Assembly: GCF_030345335.1 (NCBI RefSeq)
Contig: NZ_JAPVRC010000003.1
Location: forward strand, 1 to 64,000
Reading direction: 5' to 3'
DNA from: Halobacillus campisalis
GTDB lineage: Bacteria > Bacillota > Bacilli > Bacillales > Halobacillaceae
Length of the DNA stretch: 64,000 bases
Shown: positions 46,647-54,347 of the stretch, piece by piece
How the letters are laid out: each line of letters begins with the position of its first letter
Numbering within the stretch: the stretch's first letter is position 1
The notes under the pieces: model-generated
Database searches by the model: none
What the model saw: only the letters and a program-made list of their open reading frames with translations
What the model was told of the DNA's origin: nothing
Program-made: the position numbers and the translations under genes

Positions 46647-46660
46647 AGTAAGCGCTTTCA
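46647..46660. promoter_or_regulatory. cre-like site upstream of the arginine operon
   Basis: AGTAAGCGCTTTCA matches the cre consensus TGWAAGCGCTTNCA except at the first base. It lies about 70 nt upstream of the argC -35 box, in a position for activation or remote repression rather than roadblock. The rest of 46492-46780 holds only the promoter and AT-rich sequence. Confidence 0.5.
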
Positions 46661-46780
46661 ATAAAAAATAAAATTTTTTTGATCATCTCTCGTTAATGGA
46701 ACCGTTATTTTTGAAATAGATAGAAATTTACATATACGAATATTCACTGAATATACGGAATAATGGTGAATGATTGCATA

Positions 46781-46808
46781 AAAAAACCAGCATCATTATG
46801 CTGGTTTT
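46781..46808 (-). terminator. Terminator of the N-monooxygenase gene
   Basis: On the minus strand AACCAGCAT pairs with ATGCTGGTT and is followed by TTTTTATGC. Confidence 0.85.
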
Positions 46809-46814
46809 CACTTA

Positions 46815-48125
46815 CTAGATATCAAAAGATTGAAAAATACTTCTGTCTGGAAGCTTATACTCTTCTCTTCCTAATAGATGGTTGATAATAACTTTATTTC
46901 GGTGTACGGCAAGACCCAGGTTAGTTGAACCTACCCCGTGGGTATGAGAGATCCCGCTATGAACATAAATTTCGTTGTCGGTTTCTTCCGTTTTCTTTAA
47001 ACGATAGTCCGCTTCAACCTTATAACGTCCTTTTTCATCCCATTCTAAGAAATCACTTAAATAATGAACGAAATCCGGCACGTGAGGCTTATATCCTGTT
47101 GCAGTTATGACTACTTCACTATGATGTTTGAATGTTTCTTTTTTCTGCCAGTGATAGCAATCGAGCACATAACCAGAGCCGTCATCCTTCTCCTCGATCC
47201 CTCTCACTTCACTTAAGACTTGCATACCAACATTCAGTTGATCTTCCCCAATGGAGTATTCATACAGAAGATTGTAAATATCTTCGATGGTATGATTACT
47301 GATGCCTTTGTAATACAGTCCCTGGTTCGCAAATATTTCATCTTTATCCTTTTGGGGAAGCTGATAGAAATATTTCACGTAATCTGGAGAAAAGTGCTCA
47401 AGACTCAGCTTCGACTCTTCCATGGATTCAAAGCTTGCCGAGCGTGTAATCCAGTCGAGGCGAAAGCCGCATTCCCTTTGTTCCTTGAGTAATTCCCGGA
47501 AAGTTTCTGCTGCACTTTGGCCGGAACCTACCACTGTTACAGATTGAGCACTTCGGCAGCGATCCTGGTTCGGGACATAATCTGCAGTATGGAAAACATC
47601 TTCTTCAGGAAGCCCCTTAAACGATTTAGGCATAACGGGTACACTTCCCGTCCCCATGACGATATGCTTCGTTTTATAGACGTTCGATTGGTTTGTTTTT
47701 AAATCTTTTACCGTGACTTCAAAATAATCTTCATGTTCTTTCACATGACGAATGCTTGTTACTTCGTGTCCAAACTTACAGCTCGAAAGCCTGCGGGACA
47801 CCCACTGACAGTAATCATTATACTCTCGACGAGGGATATCGAGTCTTTGGAGGAAGTAGAACTGATACATACGATCATTTTTACTTATATAGTTGAGGAA
47901 GCTATGCTTGTTCGTCGGATCTGCCATCGTCACAAGGTCTGCGAGGAAAGGGACTTGAAGCTTAGTGCCTTCGATCAACATGCCTGGATGCCAGTCGAAT
48001 TGCTCTTTCTGCTCAAAAAAGACACTGTCAACATCGTCTATTTCATCTAATAAGGCGGCTAGGCTCAAATTAAAAGGGCCAACCCCCACCCCAATCAGGT
48101 CGTGCATTCTATCCTGCTGTTTCAT
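46815..48125 (-). CDS. Lysine/ornithine N-monooxygenase (IucD/SidA family)
   Basis: The 436-residue product is a flavin N-hydroxylating monooxygenase. It shows the FAD motif GVGVGPFNLSLAALL (12-26), the substrate-side FDWHPGMLIEGTKLQVPFLADLVTMADP with family-typical DLVTMADPT, the NADPH motif VVGSGQSAAE (about 195-204) and the late ATGYKPHVPDF. Members hydroxylate lysine or ornithine side chains for hydroxamate siderophores. The synthetase and transport genes expected beside it are absent, so it acts with genes elsewhere or is a remnant of a cluster. Confidence 0.88.
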   Translation of the reverse strand: MKQQDRMHDLIGVGVGPFNLSLAALLDEIDDVDSVFFEQKEQFDWHPGMLIEGTKLQVPFLADLVTMADPTNKHSFLNYISKNDRMYQFYFLQRLDIPRREYNDYCQWVSRRLSSCKFGHEVTSIRHVKEHEDYFEVTVKDLKTNQSNVYKTKHIVMGTGSVPVMPKSFKGLPEEDVFHTADYVPNQDRCRSAQSVTVVGSGQSAAETFRELLKEQRECGFRLDWITRSASFESMEESKLSLEHFSPDYVKYFYQLPQKDKDEIFANQGLYYKGISNHTIEDIYNLLYEYSIGEDQLNVGMQVLSEVRGIEEKDDGSGYVLDCYHWQKKETFKHHSEVVITATGYKPHVPDFVHYLSDFLEWDEKGRYKVEADYRLKKTEETDNEIYVHSGISHTHGVGSTNLGLAVHRNKVIINHLLGREEYKLPDRSIFQSFDI

Positions 48126-48257
48126 TACTCATTCACTACTCCTTTTTCAAAAAAAGCCTGCGCGCTAAGAATCTTTCGCTTTTCTCATGGTATCATATTC
48201 CCTTTGAAATATATAAAACTTTCTGAGAATGAGTTTACAGAAAGAACTATTTCATTT

Positions 48258-49000
48258 GGCTCTGTTAAATTTCCGTATTGATATTCATAAAAGCTCCCTA
48301 TTCTTGAAGAATCCGTTTCGAGACTTTTGTATGAGGAGATGGTGGCTTTAGAAAACGGATCGCTTTCCGTGGGCATGTGGTGAGCTTCCTCAGGCTGCGC
48401 CTTCCGGGATCTCACCGATCATGTACATCCCACAGGAGTCTCACCGTTTTCTAAAGCCACCATACGATGGGAAGGTGCTCGAAACTATACCAAGTTTAAA
48501 AATATCAGCCAACTATTGGAAATATTAGAAAACACTGTGTATTCCAAGAGTCTAGCCTCTTCTTGGAACTTCTTGCCTTTTCGAGGATAACGAAAGCATT
48601 TTTTGAGGTGCTTCACTTAAAAAATAACTGCTCTTGAGTGATCACCAGCGAGACTTTTGTATGCATGCAAATGCTTGGACCTACCTTAAAGTGCAGGAAG
48701 TTTTTAAACTAAAATGCCATAAACAGAGCACTGGAGTTTAATGGTCCCACTATTACTGAGAAAGTTCTTTTTAAGCAATATCGAGAAGCACATTTATAGT
48801 GAGGGGCAGCGGGGAATGGGGAGACTCCTGTGGGAAGAGAGTGCTTGGTGAGATCCCGCAGGACGGGACGTCCGAGGAAGCTCACCGCGCTCCCACGGAA
48901 AGCGAGTCATTCCCCGCCGCCCTGTTCCTCTCACCCAATGTCTCAAAACCAAGCCTTCCACAATGCTGCCATATATACCTTTTGGCTTCTCAAGAAATTT
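48258..49000. repeat. Composite repeat: palindrome, linker, palindrome
   Basis: The left end GGCTCTGTTAAATTT (48258-48272) matches the ends of the units at 25376 and 58419. Palindrome one has perfect 20-bp arms (48339-48358 with 48444-48463). A linker at about 48617-48800 (AATAACTGCTCTTGAGTGAT...CACTGGAGTTTAATGG) is close to that at 58675-58858. Palindrome two (48804-48922) is the GGGCAGCGGGGAAT subtype with one arm mismatch. The right flank decays near 49000. No gene is seen from 48126 to 49120. Confidence 0.75.
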
Positions 49001-49119
49001 CTTTCTAAGTTTAGTTTTTACTATACTAGCAATTATTATTTTTATGTAAAATATTCCATTACTACAGAGTTTATCAATACTCTGAAATAAGCTCCTGTAA
49101 ACTATAAATCGTTAAAAAT

Positions 49120-49155
49120 TAAAAAAGCCCCGAGAGTCTCCTCGTGGCTTTTTTA
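49120..49155 (-). terminator. Terminator of the TetR-like gene
   Basis: AAGCCCCGAG pairs with CTCGTGGCTT; on the minus strand it is followed by TTTTTTAATT, and six T also follow on the plus strand. Confidence 0.8.
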
Positions 49156-49158
49156 CCG

Positions 49159-49605
49159 TTATCGCTCCATACGCAAAGCATTTAATATGATTTGCTTGAA
49201 ATGAGGTGTTGCCTCTTTCAAATCGTCTACGGTGTAAACTGCTGTATAGTATTGGATGACTAGACCATCTACAAATGCAACTAGTATAGAAGCGCCTAAT
49301 GGAGAATGGACCATCGGATACTGGTCATCTTCATCCAGACTGGCCAACTTCTTCTGTAAGTGATCCACCATTTTTTGAAAAGATCCTGCAAAGGTGTTCG
49401 CATGGATCTCGCCTCCTGAATATCGGCTCATGACTTTTTGGATTGATTCGATATTACGGTCGTTGTAGTCCCAGGAGTCATAAAGAAACTGCTCAACAAA
49501 CTCCTCTATGTTTGTCGAGTCATTTCCATTCAGTGCTCGAATGTATTCACCCTCTAAATTCGCCAGAATGCTATCCATCTCTTCATGGGAAATATTTTGA
49601 TTCAT
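49159..49605 (-). CDS. TetR-type ligand-binding domain protein without HTH
   Basis: The 148-residue product is all helical and resembles the C-terminal, ligand-binding half of TetR-family regulators (late segment ASILVAFVDGLVIQYYTAVY). The usual N-terminal HTH of about 50 residues is missing. Upstream minus-strand sequence (49606-49740) has stops and no HTH-like coding, while a ribosome binding site (GCGGGTGAG) fits the ATG at 49605. It is therefore either a decayed regulator or a free-standing helical sensor or antagonist. Family placement is moderate. Confidence 0.55.
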   Translation of the reverse strand: MNQNISHEEMDSILANLEGEYIRALNGNDSTNIEEFVEQFLYDSWDYNDRNIESIQKVMSRYSGGEIHANTFAGSFQKMVDHLQKKLASLDEDDQYPMVHSPLGASILVAFVDGLVIQYYTAVYTVDDLKEATPHFKQIILNALRMER

Positions 49606-49749
49606 AGGCTCACCCGCTCTCTTAAGTTATATCAGAATAATACCCAGAAGTACCCGATTTAAACCTATAATTAATTTCCAAAGTTAGACACAGAGGACAT
49701 TGACACTTTTCAGTAATTAATGTAAAATTCAAAAAAATAAGTTAAATAG

Positions 49750-49852
49750 CTCTTATCAAGAGCGGCTGAGGGACTGGCCCTGTGAAGCCCGGCAACCTGC
49801 AATCTGCAAGGTGCTAACTCCAGCAAAATGGAAATCCATTTTGAGAGATAAG
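49750..49852 (+). ncRNA. SAM-I (S-box) riboswitch aptamer
   Basis: The conserved S-box core is present: CTTATCAAGAGCGGCTGAGG at the 5' side, GACTGGCCCTGTGAAGCCC, GGCAACC, AAGGTGCTAACTCCAGCA, and the closing GAGAGATAAG, which pairs with CTTATC to form P1. SAM binding stabilises P1 and favours the terminator that follows, so downstream genes are off when SAM is abundant. The nearest genes are a YezD-type small protein and, after another terminator, a sodium:solute symporter. Confidence 0.95.
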
Positions 49853-49879
49853 GTACATATAGCGATGTACGTTTATTAG

Positions 49880-49912
49880 AAGTCTCTCAAATTTTTGAGG
49901 GGCTTTTTTTAT
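49880..49912 (+). terminator. S-box-controlled terminator
   Basis: GTCTCTCAA pairs with TTGAGGGGC and is followed by seven T. The 5' arm (AGTCTCTC) can also pair with the GAGAGATAAG at the 3' side of P1, which gives the expected antiterminator. Confidence 0.85.
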
Positions 49913-49956
49913 TGTCGACTGTACCTTGAAACGTTCAGGGAAAGGAGTGGATCAAA

Positions 49957-50103
49957 CTGCAGAATGAGGAAGAACACTTAAAAAAGGTCACGAATGAGAT
50001 CGAATCGATGCTTTCGACTATGAAATTTGGTTCGATAAAACTCGTCGTCCAGGATGGAAAAGTCATTCAACTGGAAAAAAGTGAAAAAGTCAGAGTTAAA
50101 TAA
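49957..50103 (+). CDS. yezD: YezD-family (DUF2292) small protein, probable CTG start
   Basis: The 48-residue product matches the YezD/DUF2292 family: a leading helix (EEEHLKKVTNEIESML) and the strand pair KFGSIKLVVQDGKVIQLEKSE. This family is often under S-box or sulfur control in Bacilli. The frame has no ATG, GTG or TTG near the ribosome binding site AAAGGAGTGG; CTG at 49957 lies 9 nt after GGAG and is the best start. An in-frame ATG at codon 18 would cut off the first helix. The molecular role is unknown. Confidence 0.75.
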   Translation: MQNEEEHLKKVTNEIESMLSTMKFGSIKLVVQDGKVIQLEKSEKVRVK

Positions 50104-50131
50104 ATAGCGTTGCTGACTAGATAAACTAGAG

Positions 50132-50188
50132 GCAGCCATAAGCTTTCTCCTTTTTAAAGGGGCAATCTGCTTATGGCTGCTTTTTTTG
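50132..50188 (+). terminator. Terminator between yezD and the symporter genes
   Basis: A perfect 12-bp stem (GCAGCCATAAGC with GCTTATGGCTGC, 50169-50180) is followed by seven T. It should largely separate the S-box transcript from the symporter pair, unless read-through occurs or an uninspected promoter lies between. Confidence 0.85.
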
Positions 50189-50231
50189 AATAGTTTATGA
50201 TTGTCCCCCATTTAAAAGGAGTGTTCTACAT

Positions 50232-50330
50232 ATGTTGACTATATATTTTATCGGAATAGTATTTTTCTGGATCAGCGGTATTGTATTATGGCAAAAAATT
50301 TATCCTAAAAAGAGAAAGGAGCAAGCTTAA
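50232..50330 (+). CDS. 32-residue single-helix symporter accessory protein
   Basis: The product is MLTIYFIGIVFFWISGIVLW followed by a basic tail (QKIYPKKRKEQA). It has AAAAGGAG upstream and ends 2 nt before the start of a sodium:solute symporter, whose own ribosome binding site lies inside it. Tiny helices of this kind beside symporters are known as small accessory proteins, so it probably binds or stabilises the transporter. It would be missed by most gene-length cut-offs. Confidence 0.75.
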   Translation: MLTIYFIGIVFFWISGIVLWQKIYPKKRKEQA

Positions 50331-50332
50331 TT

Positions 50333-51829
50333 ATGGAAGTATTATCAGGACCCGTTCTATGGATATCAGTCAGTTTATTTATAAGTTATATTTTCCTGCT
50401 TTCTTACATCGGAAATAAAGGTAAGAAATTCAGCCAATCCATGAAAGGATTCGCCACAGCCCAGGGAAAGGTGCCACCCTGGATTGTAGGAGCCAGTTTC
50501 TCCGCCACTTTTGCCAGCGCCAACCTTTACATAGGAGTCCCCGGCCTCGCTTATGCTCATGGATTATCAGTGCTCTGGTATGTACTTGGGGCATTCGGGG
50601 TAGCCTGGATCGCTTTACTGCTTCTTGCAAAAAAGTTCTGGAAAGTTCATCATCGTGCAGGGGGAGTCTCTACCCTGCCTGAGTGGCTCGGAAAAAGATA
50701 CAATAGTAAATCCTTACAGACTATCGTATCCTTACTGCTGCTATTCAATATTTATTACATTGTAGGACAAAATGTCGGCATGGCCTCGATATTTGAGACG
50801 ATCATGGGAATTCCTTATAGTGCAGGGATTGTAATAGGCGTGGTTATTACCGTTTTTTACATTAGGCTCGGAGGAATGTTCGCTCAACTGATAACCGATG
50901 GTATACAAGGAATTTTGATGGGGATTACAGGGATCATCGTTTTTCTTTCCTTATTTTGGACAATTGGCGGTGGATTCTCTGTTTTTTCTGAATTAAAAAG
51001 TCAATTAGCTGCAGCAGATCCAGGCCTCGTGACTCCTTTTTCAGATGGCGGGCCTTATGATAATGCTCTCGCTGTAATAGCGATCCAATTTCTGATGATA
51101 GGGTTTGTCCTGACTCCACAACTCGCTAATAAGTTTCTATCCCTGGAAAAAGAAGAAGATTTACGGCCGTTTACGATGTCAGCAGGAATCAATTTATTTT
51201 TCATAAGTACTTTAATGGTATTCGGCGGCCTGGCTGCCCGAGTCATTGCACCCGGTATATCTAATATGGACCATGCTCTGCCAATATATTTGATGGAGGC
51301 TTTCCCTCCGATTATCGTCGGTATTTTAGTCATCGGCCTGCTGTCAGCGATTCTTTCAAGTACCGATGGGTTGTACGTAACAGTTACGTCCAGTATTGGG
51401 AATGATATTGTTAAACCATTGCTGGAACGATTTTCAACCCTTTCCGCAGATGCAGTCGATCAGTGGGCAGTCACCGCGTCAAAATGGTCGCTGATTCTTG
51501 TGGGAGGCTTATCTTTATACTTGTCCATCCAACCGCCAGAATCATTGGCTTTATTGATTCAATTCAGTTTTTCTGCCATTATCAGTGGTACTTTCGGAGC
51601 CATCCTTTTAGGGTACTTCTGGGATGGAGGAAACCGTTATGGCGCAACCGCCTCTGTACTTGTCGGTTCAGGTACTTACATTTGGCTCACCAGCTTTGAA
51701 GTACTAGGAAATATATATGTGGCTTTATTCCTTTGTTCTGTTTTAAGCTTCATTACTATGTACGTAATCAGTTATGTAACATCTTACACTCGTTTGCGTC
51801 ATGCCTCTGTATTGAACCTTTTGAAATAA
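50333..51829 (+). CDS. Sodium:solute symporter family protein
   Basis: The 498-residue product has about 13 hydrophobic helices in the LeuT-like SSS pattern. Seen are GASFSATFASANLYIGVPGLAYAHG (about 53-77), STLPEWLGKRYNSKSLQ, RLGGMFAQLITDGIQG and GLLSAILSSTDGLYVTVTSSIGND (about 339-362) with the sodium-site serines. It imports an organic solute with sodium. It is coupled to the 32-residue protein just upstream, and an S-box leader lies further upstream behind a terminator. A sulfur compound or amino acid is possible but not shown. Confidence 0.88.
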   Translation: MEVLSGPVLWISVSLFISYIFLLSYIGNKGKKFSQSMKGFATAQGKVPPWIVGASFSATFASANLYIGVPGLAYAHGLSVLWYVLGAFGVAWIALLLLAKKFWKVHHRAGGVSTLPEWLGKRYNSKSLQTIVSLLLLFNIYYIVGQNVGMASIFETIMGIPYSAGIVIGVVITVFYIRLGGMFAQLITDGIQGILMGITGIIVFLSLFWTIGGGFSVFSELKSQLAAADPGLVTPFSDGGPYDNALAVIAIQFLMIGFVLTPQLANKFLSLEKEEDLRPFTMSAGINLFFISTLMVFGGLAARVIAPGISNMDHALPIYLMEAFPPIIVGILVIGLLSAILSSTDGLYVTVTSSIGNDIVKPLLERFSTLSADAVDQWAVTASKWSLILVGGLSLYLSIQPPESLALLIQFSFSAIISGTFGAILLGYFWDGGNRYGATASVLVGSGTYIWLTSFEVLGNIYVALFLCSVLSFITMYVISYVTSYTRLRHASVLNLLK

Positions 51830-51850
51830 ATCATAGGAAACCTAGGATAA

Positions 51851-51896
51851 AAGTGTGCTTTTCAGGATCGATCATCTGGAGAGCACACTTTTTTTA
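51851..51896 (+). terminator. Terminator after the symporter gene
   Basis: AAGTGTGCT pairs with AGCACACTT and is followed by TTTTTATG. Confidence 0.85.
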
Positions 51897-51944
51897 TGTT
51901 AAAATATTCCTGAAAGCCTGTTTTTTTAACGAGCGCTGTTTAAG

Positions 51945-52115
51945 CTAATCTTGTTGATCTTTCATCTTCATAATACCGGAGAAAAGCAGGAGAATGGCAC
52001 CTAAACCGATCAGTACAGAATCAGCCTCTTCGAAGCTTGCCTCAATATTGAATAACCACAGGCCTACCCCAACTAAAAACAACAGCCACCCGGCAACAGA
52101 TAATTTTCGCTGCAT
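51945..52115 (-). CDS. 56-residue two-helix membrane protein
   Basis: The product has two hydrophobic helices (SVAGWLLFLVGVGLWLF, about 6-22, and SVLIGLGAILLLFSGIM, about 33-49) with a short acidic turn between. AGGAGG lies upstream at a proper distance from the ATG at 52115. I do not recognise the family. It is convergent with the symporter gene and stops 48 nt after that gene's terminator. Confidence 0.65.
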   Translation of the reverse strand: MQRKLSVAGWLLFLVGVGLWLFNIEASFEEADSVLIGLGAILLLFSGIMKMKDQQD

Positions 52116-52228
52116 CAGGATTCCTCCTCTATAATCAACTTATTAAGAATTGTACCATGAACGGACAAATTCTGTACTTTATAGAAAATATGACTGATAC
52201 TACCTCACTCAATAAGGAGAAACTTACG

Positions 52229-52681
52229 ATGATCGAACTGAAGCATGTAGTGAACCGAGAAGAATACCTCCCTTACCTCCTATTAGCAGATGAAGATGAA
52301 GAAAAGGTAATGGATTATATACAAGAAGGTGAATTATACGCTATCGTTGATGGCGATCAGGTCATTGGCGCGTGTTTATTCACCTTCCCTTCTCCAAAAG
52401 TTGTTGAGATAAAAAATATTGCCGTCATTTTCACAAAGCAAGGAAAAGGAATTGGAACGTCTGTTATTCAAAAGAGCTTTTCCATGTTTCAAGATAGAGG
52501 ATTTAGTGAAATGATAGTAGGAACAGCGAATTCAAGTCTTGCGAATATCAGTTTTTATCAAAGATGCGGATTTCGTATGGATTCTATTAGAAAAGATTTC
52601 TTCTTAGACTACCCAGAACCCATTTATGAGAATGGAATCCTAGCAACCGATATGATTGTATTTTCCAGAGATCTTTCTTAA
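52229..52681 (+). CDS. GNAT family N-acetyltransferase
   Basis: The product (150 residues) has the GNAT core: DGDQVIGACLFTF (strand 2-3), IKNIAVIFTKQGKGIGTSVI (about 73-92) with the acetyl-CoA loop Q-x-K-G-x-G, and the late NISFYQRCGFR. The ATG at 52229 is chosen because AAGGAG lies 9 nt before it; an open frame extends 24 codons upstream without such a site. It is 14 nt before the PspC-like gene, so they are likely co-transcribed. The substrate is unknown. Confidence 0.82.
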   Translation: MIELKHVVNREEYLPYLLLADEDEEKVMDYIQEGELYAIVDGDQVIGACLFTFPSPKVVEIKNIAVIFTKQGKGIGTSVIQKSFSMFQDRGFSEMIVGTANSSLANISFYQRCGFRMDSIRKDFFLDYPEPIYENGILATDMIVFSRDLS

Positions 52682-52695
52682 AGGAGAGGATTACA

Positions 52696-52905
52696 GTGAA
52701 GAAGAGGCTTTACAAATCAACGAGCAATAAAATGTTGTCTGGTGTATTAGGCGGAATAGGCGAGCAGTACGATATCGATACAAGCTTATTAAGAATATTG
52801 TATGCGGTCGGAGTCTTTTTAAGCAGTGGTTTTCTTTTACTGGTTTACATTGTAGCTGCTCTGATCATACCTAAAGATATTGAGGTCAATAAAGAAGCGG
52901 AATAG
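52696..52905 (+). CDS. PspC-domain small membrane protein
   Basis: The 69-residue product is a single PspC domain: KRLYKSTSNKMLSGVLGGIGEQYDID then a hydrophobic helix (SSGFLLLVYIVAALIIP). It starts with GTG after AAAGGAGAGG. Such stand-alone domains are linked to envelope-stress responses in Bacilli, although no liaRS or pspA gene is near. Confidence 0.88.
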   Translation: MKKRLYKSTSNKMLSGVLGGIGEQYDIDTSLLRILYAVGVFLSSGFLLLVYIVAALIIPKDIEVNKEAE

Positions 52906-52912
52906 AGAAATG

Positions 52913-52953
52913 GAGCTGTCCCCATGTTATTTTGGGACAGCTCTTTTTTTCTA
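52913..52953 (+). terminator. Terminator after the PspC-like gene
   Basis: A perfect 10-bp stem (GAGCTGTCCC/GGGACAGCTC) is followed by TTTTTTTCT. Confidence 0.9.
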
Positions 52954-52958
52954 TTCCA

Positions 52959-53566
52959 AGCTCTGTTTAATACCCTTGTTGAAATCCCCCCTATAAGCTC
53001 CTTTATATTGAAAATTCAGTTTGGGTAGATTGGACTGTTTCCGTCTCTATAAATAGAGATTGAAGGTCCGGGAAATCACTCGCTTTCCATGGGCGTACGG
53101 TGAGCTTCCTCAAGCTAACGCCCTGTGGGATCTCACCCTGTACTATCTTCCCATCTCTTACACGTAAATTAGTTGAGAGCCGTACATCAGCTCATAAACC
53201 TTATGGGGGATTATCCAGCTCCAGCGCTTAGCGGCTACTGAGACTTCCTTCACTTCTGTACGATAAGTAAACATCGAATCGCTCCGTTCTTCGTGTTTCC
53301 TTTATCTCCGCCAGCTCAGTCCAGTCCACACGCCGCTGAACGAAGCGCTTCCGCATTTAAAAAAGGAGTCTCGCAATTTCCCGGACCTTCTTGCGTTTGG
53401 GTGAATAACGGAAACTACTAAGGCACTGCTTCACGTGGCAAAGATATGGAATCCTACAGCAGGACGCTTTCTTTAATGCAGCTTAAGGAAGACCTCCCCA
53501 CCCGATGTCAGGGGTTCGTTCATTCATATCATTGAATAACTTTCTTATTGAAATATCAAAACAGCC
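52959..53566. repeat. Composite repeat with interrupted palindrome
   Basis: The left part has AGCTCTGTTTAATACCC and AAAATTCAGTTTGGG, diverged forms of the unit end and flank. The palindrome (GTTTCCGTC at 53036 to CGGAAAC near 53405; inner arms GAAGGTCCGGGAAAT, complement near 53375-53390) is split between CCCATC and GGAGTCTCGC by about 205 bp (53155-53360). That insert is the inverted copy of the one at 36663-36872. No gene is seen from 52954 to 53590. Confidence 0.75.
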
Positions 53567-53587
53567 TTCGTCATTGTTCAATACAAA

Positions 53588-53642
53588 AAAATGCTCCAAT
53601 CGTTATATTGTAAGCGACTAAGCCTAAATATAAACGATTGGA
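53588..53642 (-). terminator. Terminator facing the EIIB fragment
   Basis: On the minus strand CCAATCGTTTATATT pairs with AATATAACGATTGG (one bulge), followed by AGCATTTTTTTG. It is placed as the terminator of the minus-strand EIIB coding fragment. Confidence 0.75.
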
Positions 53643-53698
53643 ACGATTAATTAGAAGGGGTTTTCTTTTTTAAAAACTTAGTGGAAAGCCCTCTCTTC

Positions 53699-53932
53699 TT
53701 ATTCATCTAGAAATTTATCCATTTCCTTCTTCACAGTCGTCGCTTCTGAACCAATTATAATTTGAAGGTTGTGTTTGTCGATCTTGACGACTCCGTGAGC
53801 ACCTGTCTGTTTGATTTTCTCAGTATCTACAATATCTGTATCTTTTAATTCCAGTCGCAATCTTGTCATACAATGGTCGTTCGTCGTTACGTTTTCTTTT
53901 CCTCCGATGTATTGGAGGATTTTCTTAGCCAT
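53699..53932 (-). pseudogene. PTS EIIB-domain fragment (glucose/GlcNAc superfamily)
   Basis: The 77 residues from the ATG at 53932 form a complete EIIB domain: [11 protein letters not shown], the phospho-cysteine segment [12 protein letters not shown] (Cys about 21) and [18 protein letters not shown]. In this superfamily EIIB is normally fused behind EIIC. Here the sequence upstream on the same strand is antisense nagB, no EIIC is present, and no ribosome binding site is seen. It is most simply the 3' end of a former EIICB gene (nagP-like), although a free EIIB cannot be ruled out. Confidence 0.7.
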
Positions 53933-53939
53933 ATATTTA

Positions 53940-54266
53940 AATGGGCACATCGGCTTCAATGAACCAGGTACTCCCTTTAATAGTAAGACCCACATTATCC
54001 ATCTGATGGAATCTACAAGGAAGGCGAATTCCCGCTATTTTCCTACTTTAGAATCCGTCCCGGAACAAGCTATCACTATGGGTATTCAATCCATCTTTGA
54101 AAGTAAAGAAATTTTGCTGCTCGCTTCAGGACAGAAAAAAGCAGAAGCCATTTCCAAGCTTCTTGAAGGAAAGATATCAGGAGACTTCCCAGCCTCTATT
54201 TTAAGAAATCACCTGAACGTCACCTTAATTGCTGATGAAGCAGCTTTATCTCATACGGAGCTATAG
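53940..54266 (+). pseudogene. nagB: nagB 3' fragment (glucosamine-6-phosphate deaminase)
   Basis: The frame from 53940 encodes [18 protein letters not shown], then [19 protein letters not shown] and [18 protein letters not shown], which match the C-terminal part of Nag[11 protein letters not shown] holds part of the active site. About 135 N-terminal residues are missing, and the fragment begins only about 8 nt from the divergent EIIB start. There is no start signal of its own. It is a deletion/inversion scar of a GlcNAc-use locus. The 3' end and terminator remain intact. Confidence 0.8.
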
Positions 54267-54306
54267 GCAAAAAGCTGGCATCAAATATTTAAAAAACAAA
54301 TGCGAA

Positions 54307-54347
54307 AACGTCTAGGATAGTGATCCTGGACGTTTATTTTTAGTTGC
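54307..54347 (+). terminator. Terminator after the nagB fragment
   Basis: AAACGTCTAGGAT pairs with ATCCTGGACGTTT (one G-T pair) and is followed by ATTTTTAG. The gap to 54561 contains only a decayed palindromic repeat (about 54380-54460). Confidence 0.75.

Noticed and set aside
48190-48250. Possible Fur box before the N-monooxygenase gene (TGAGAATGAG).
   Set aside because: Only part of the 7-1-7 pattern is present and the symmetric half is missing, so I do not call it.
48799-49090. Short open frames over the palindrome, also seen near 58798-58980.
   Set aside because: The same sequence is open in several frames in each copy of the repeat because it is GC-rich and palindromic; none has a ribosome binding site.
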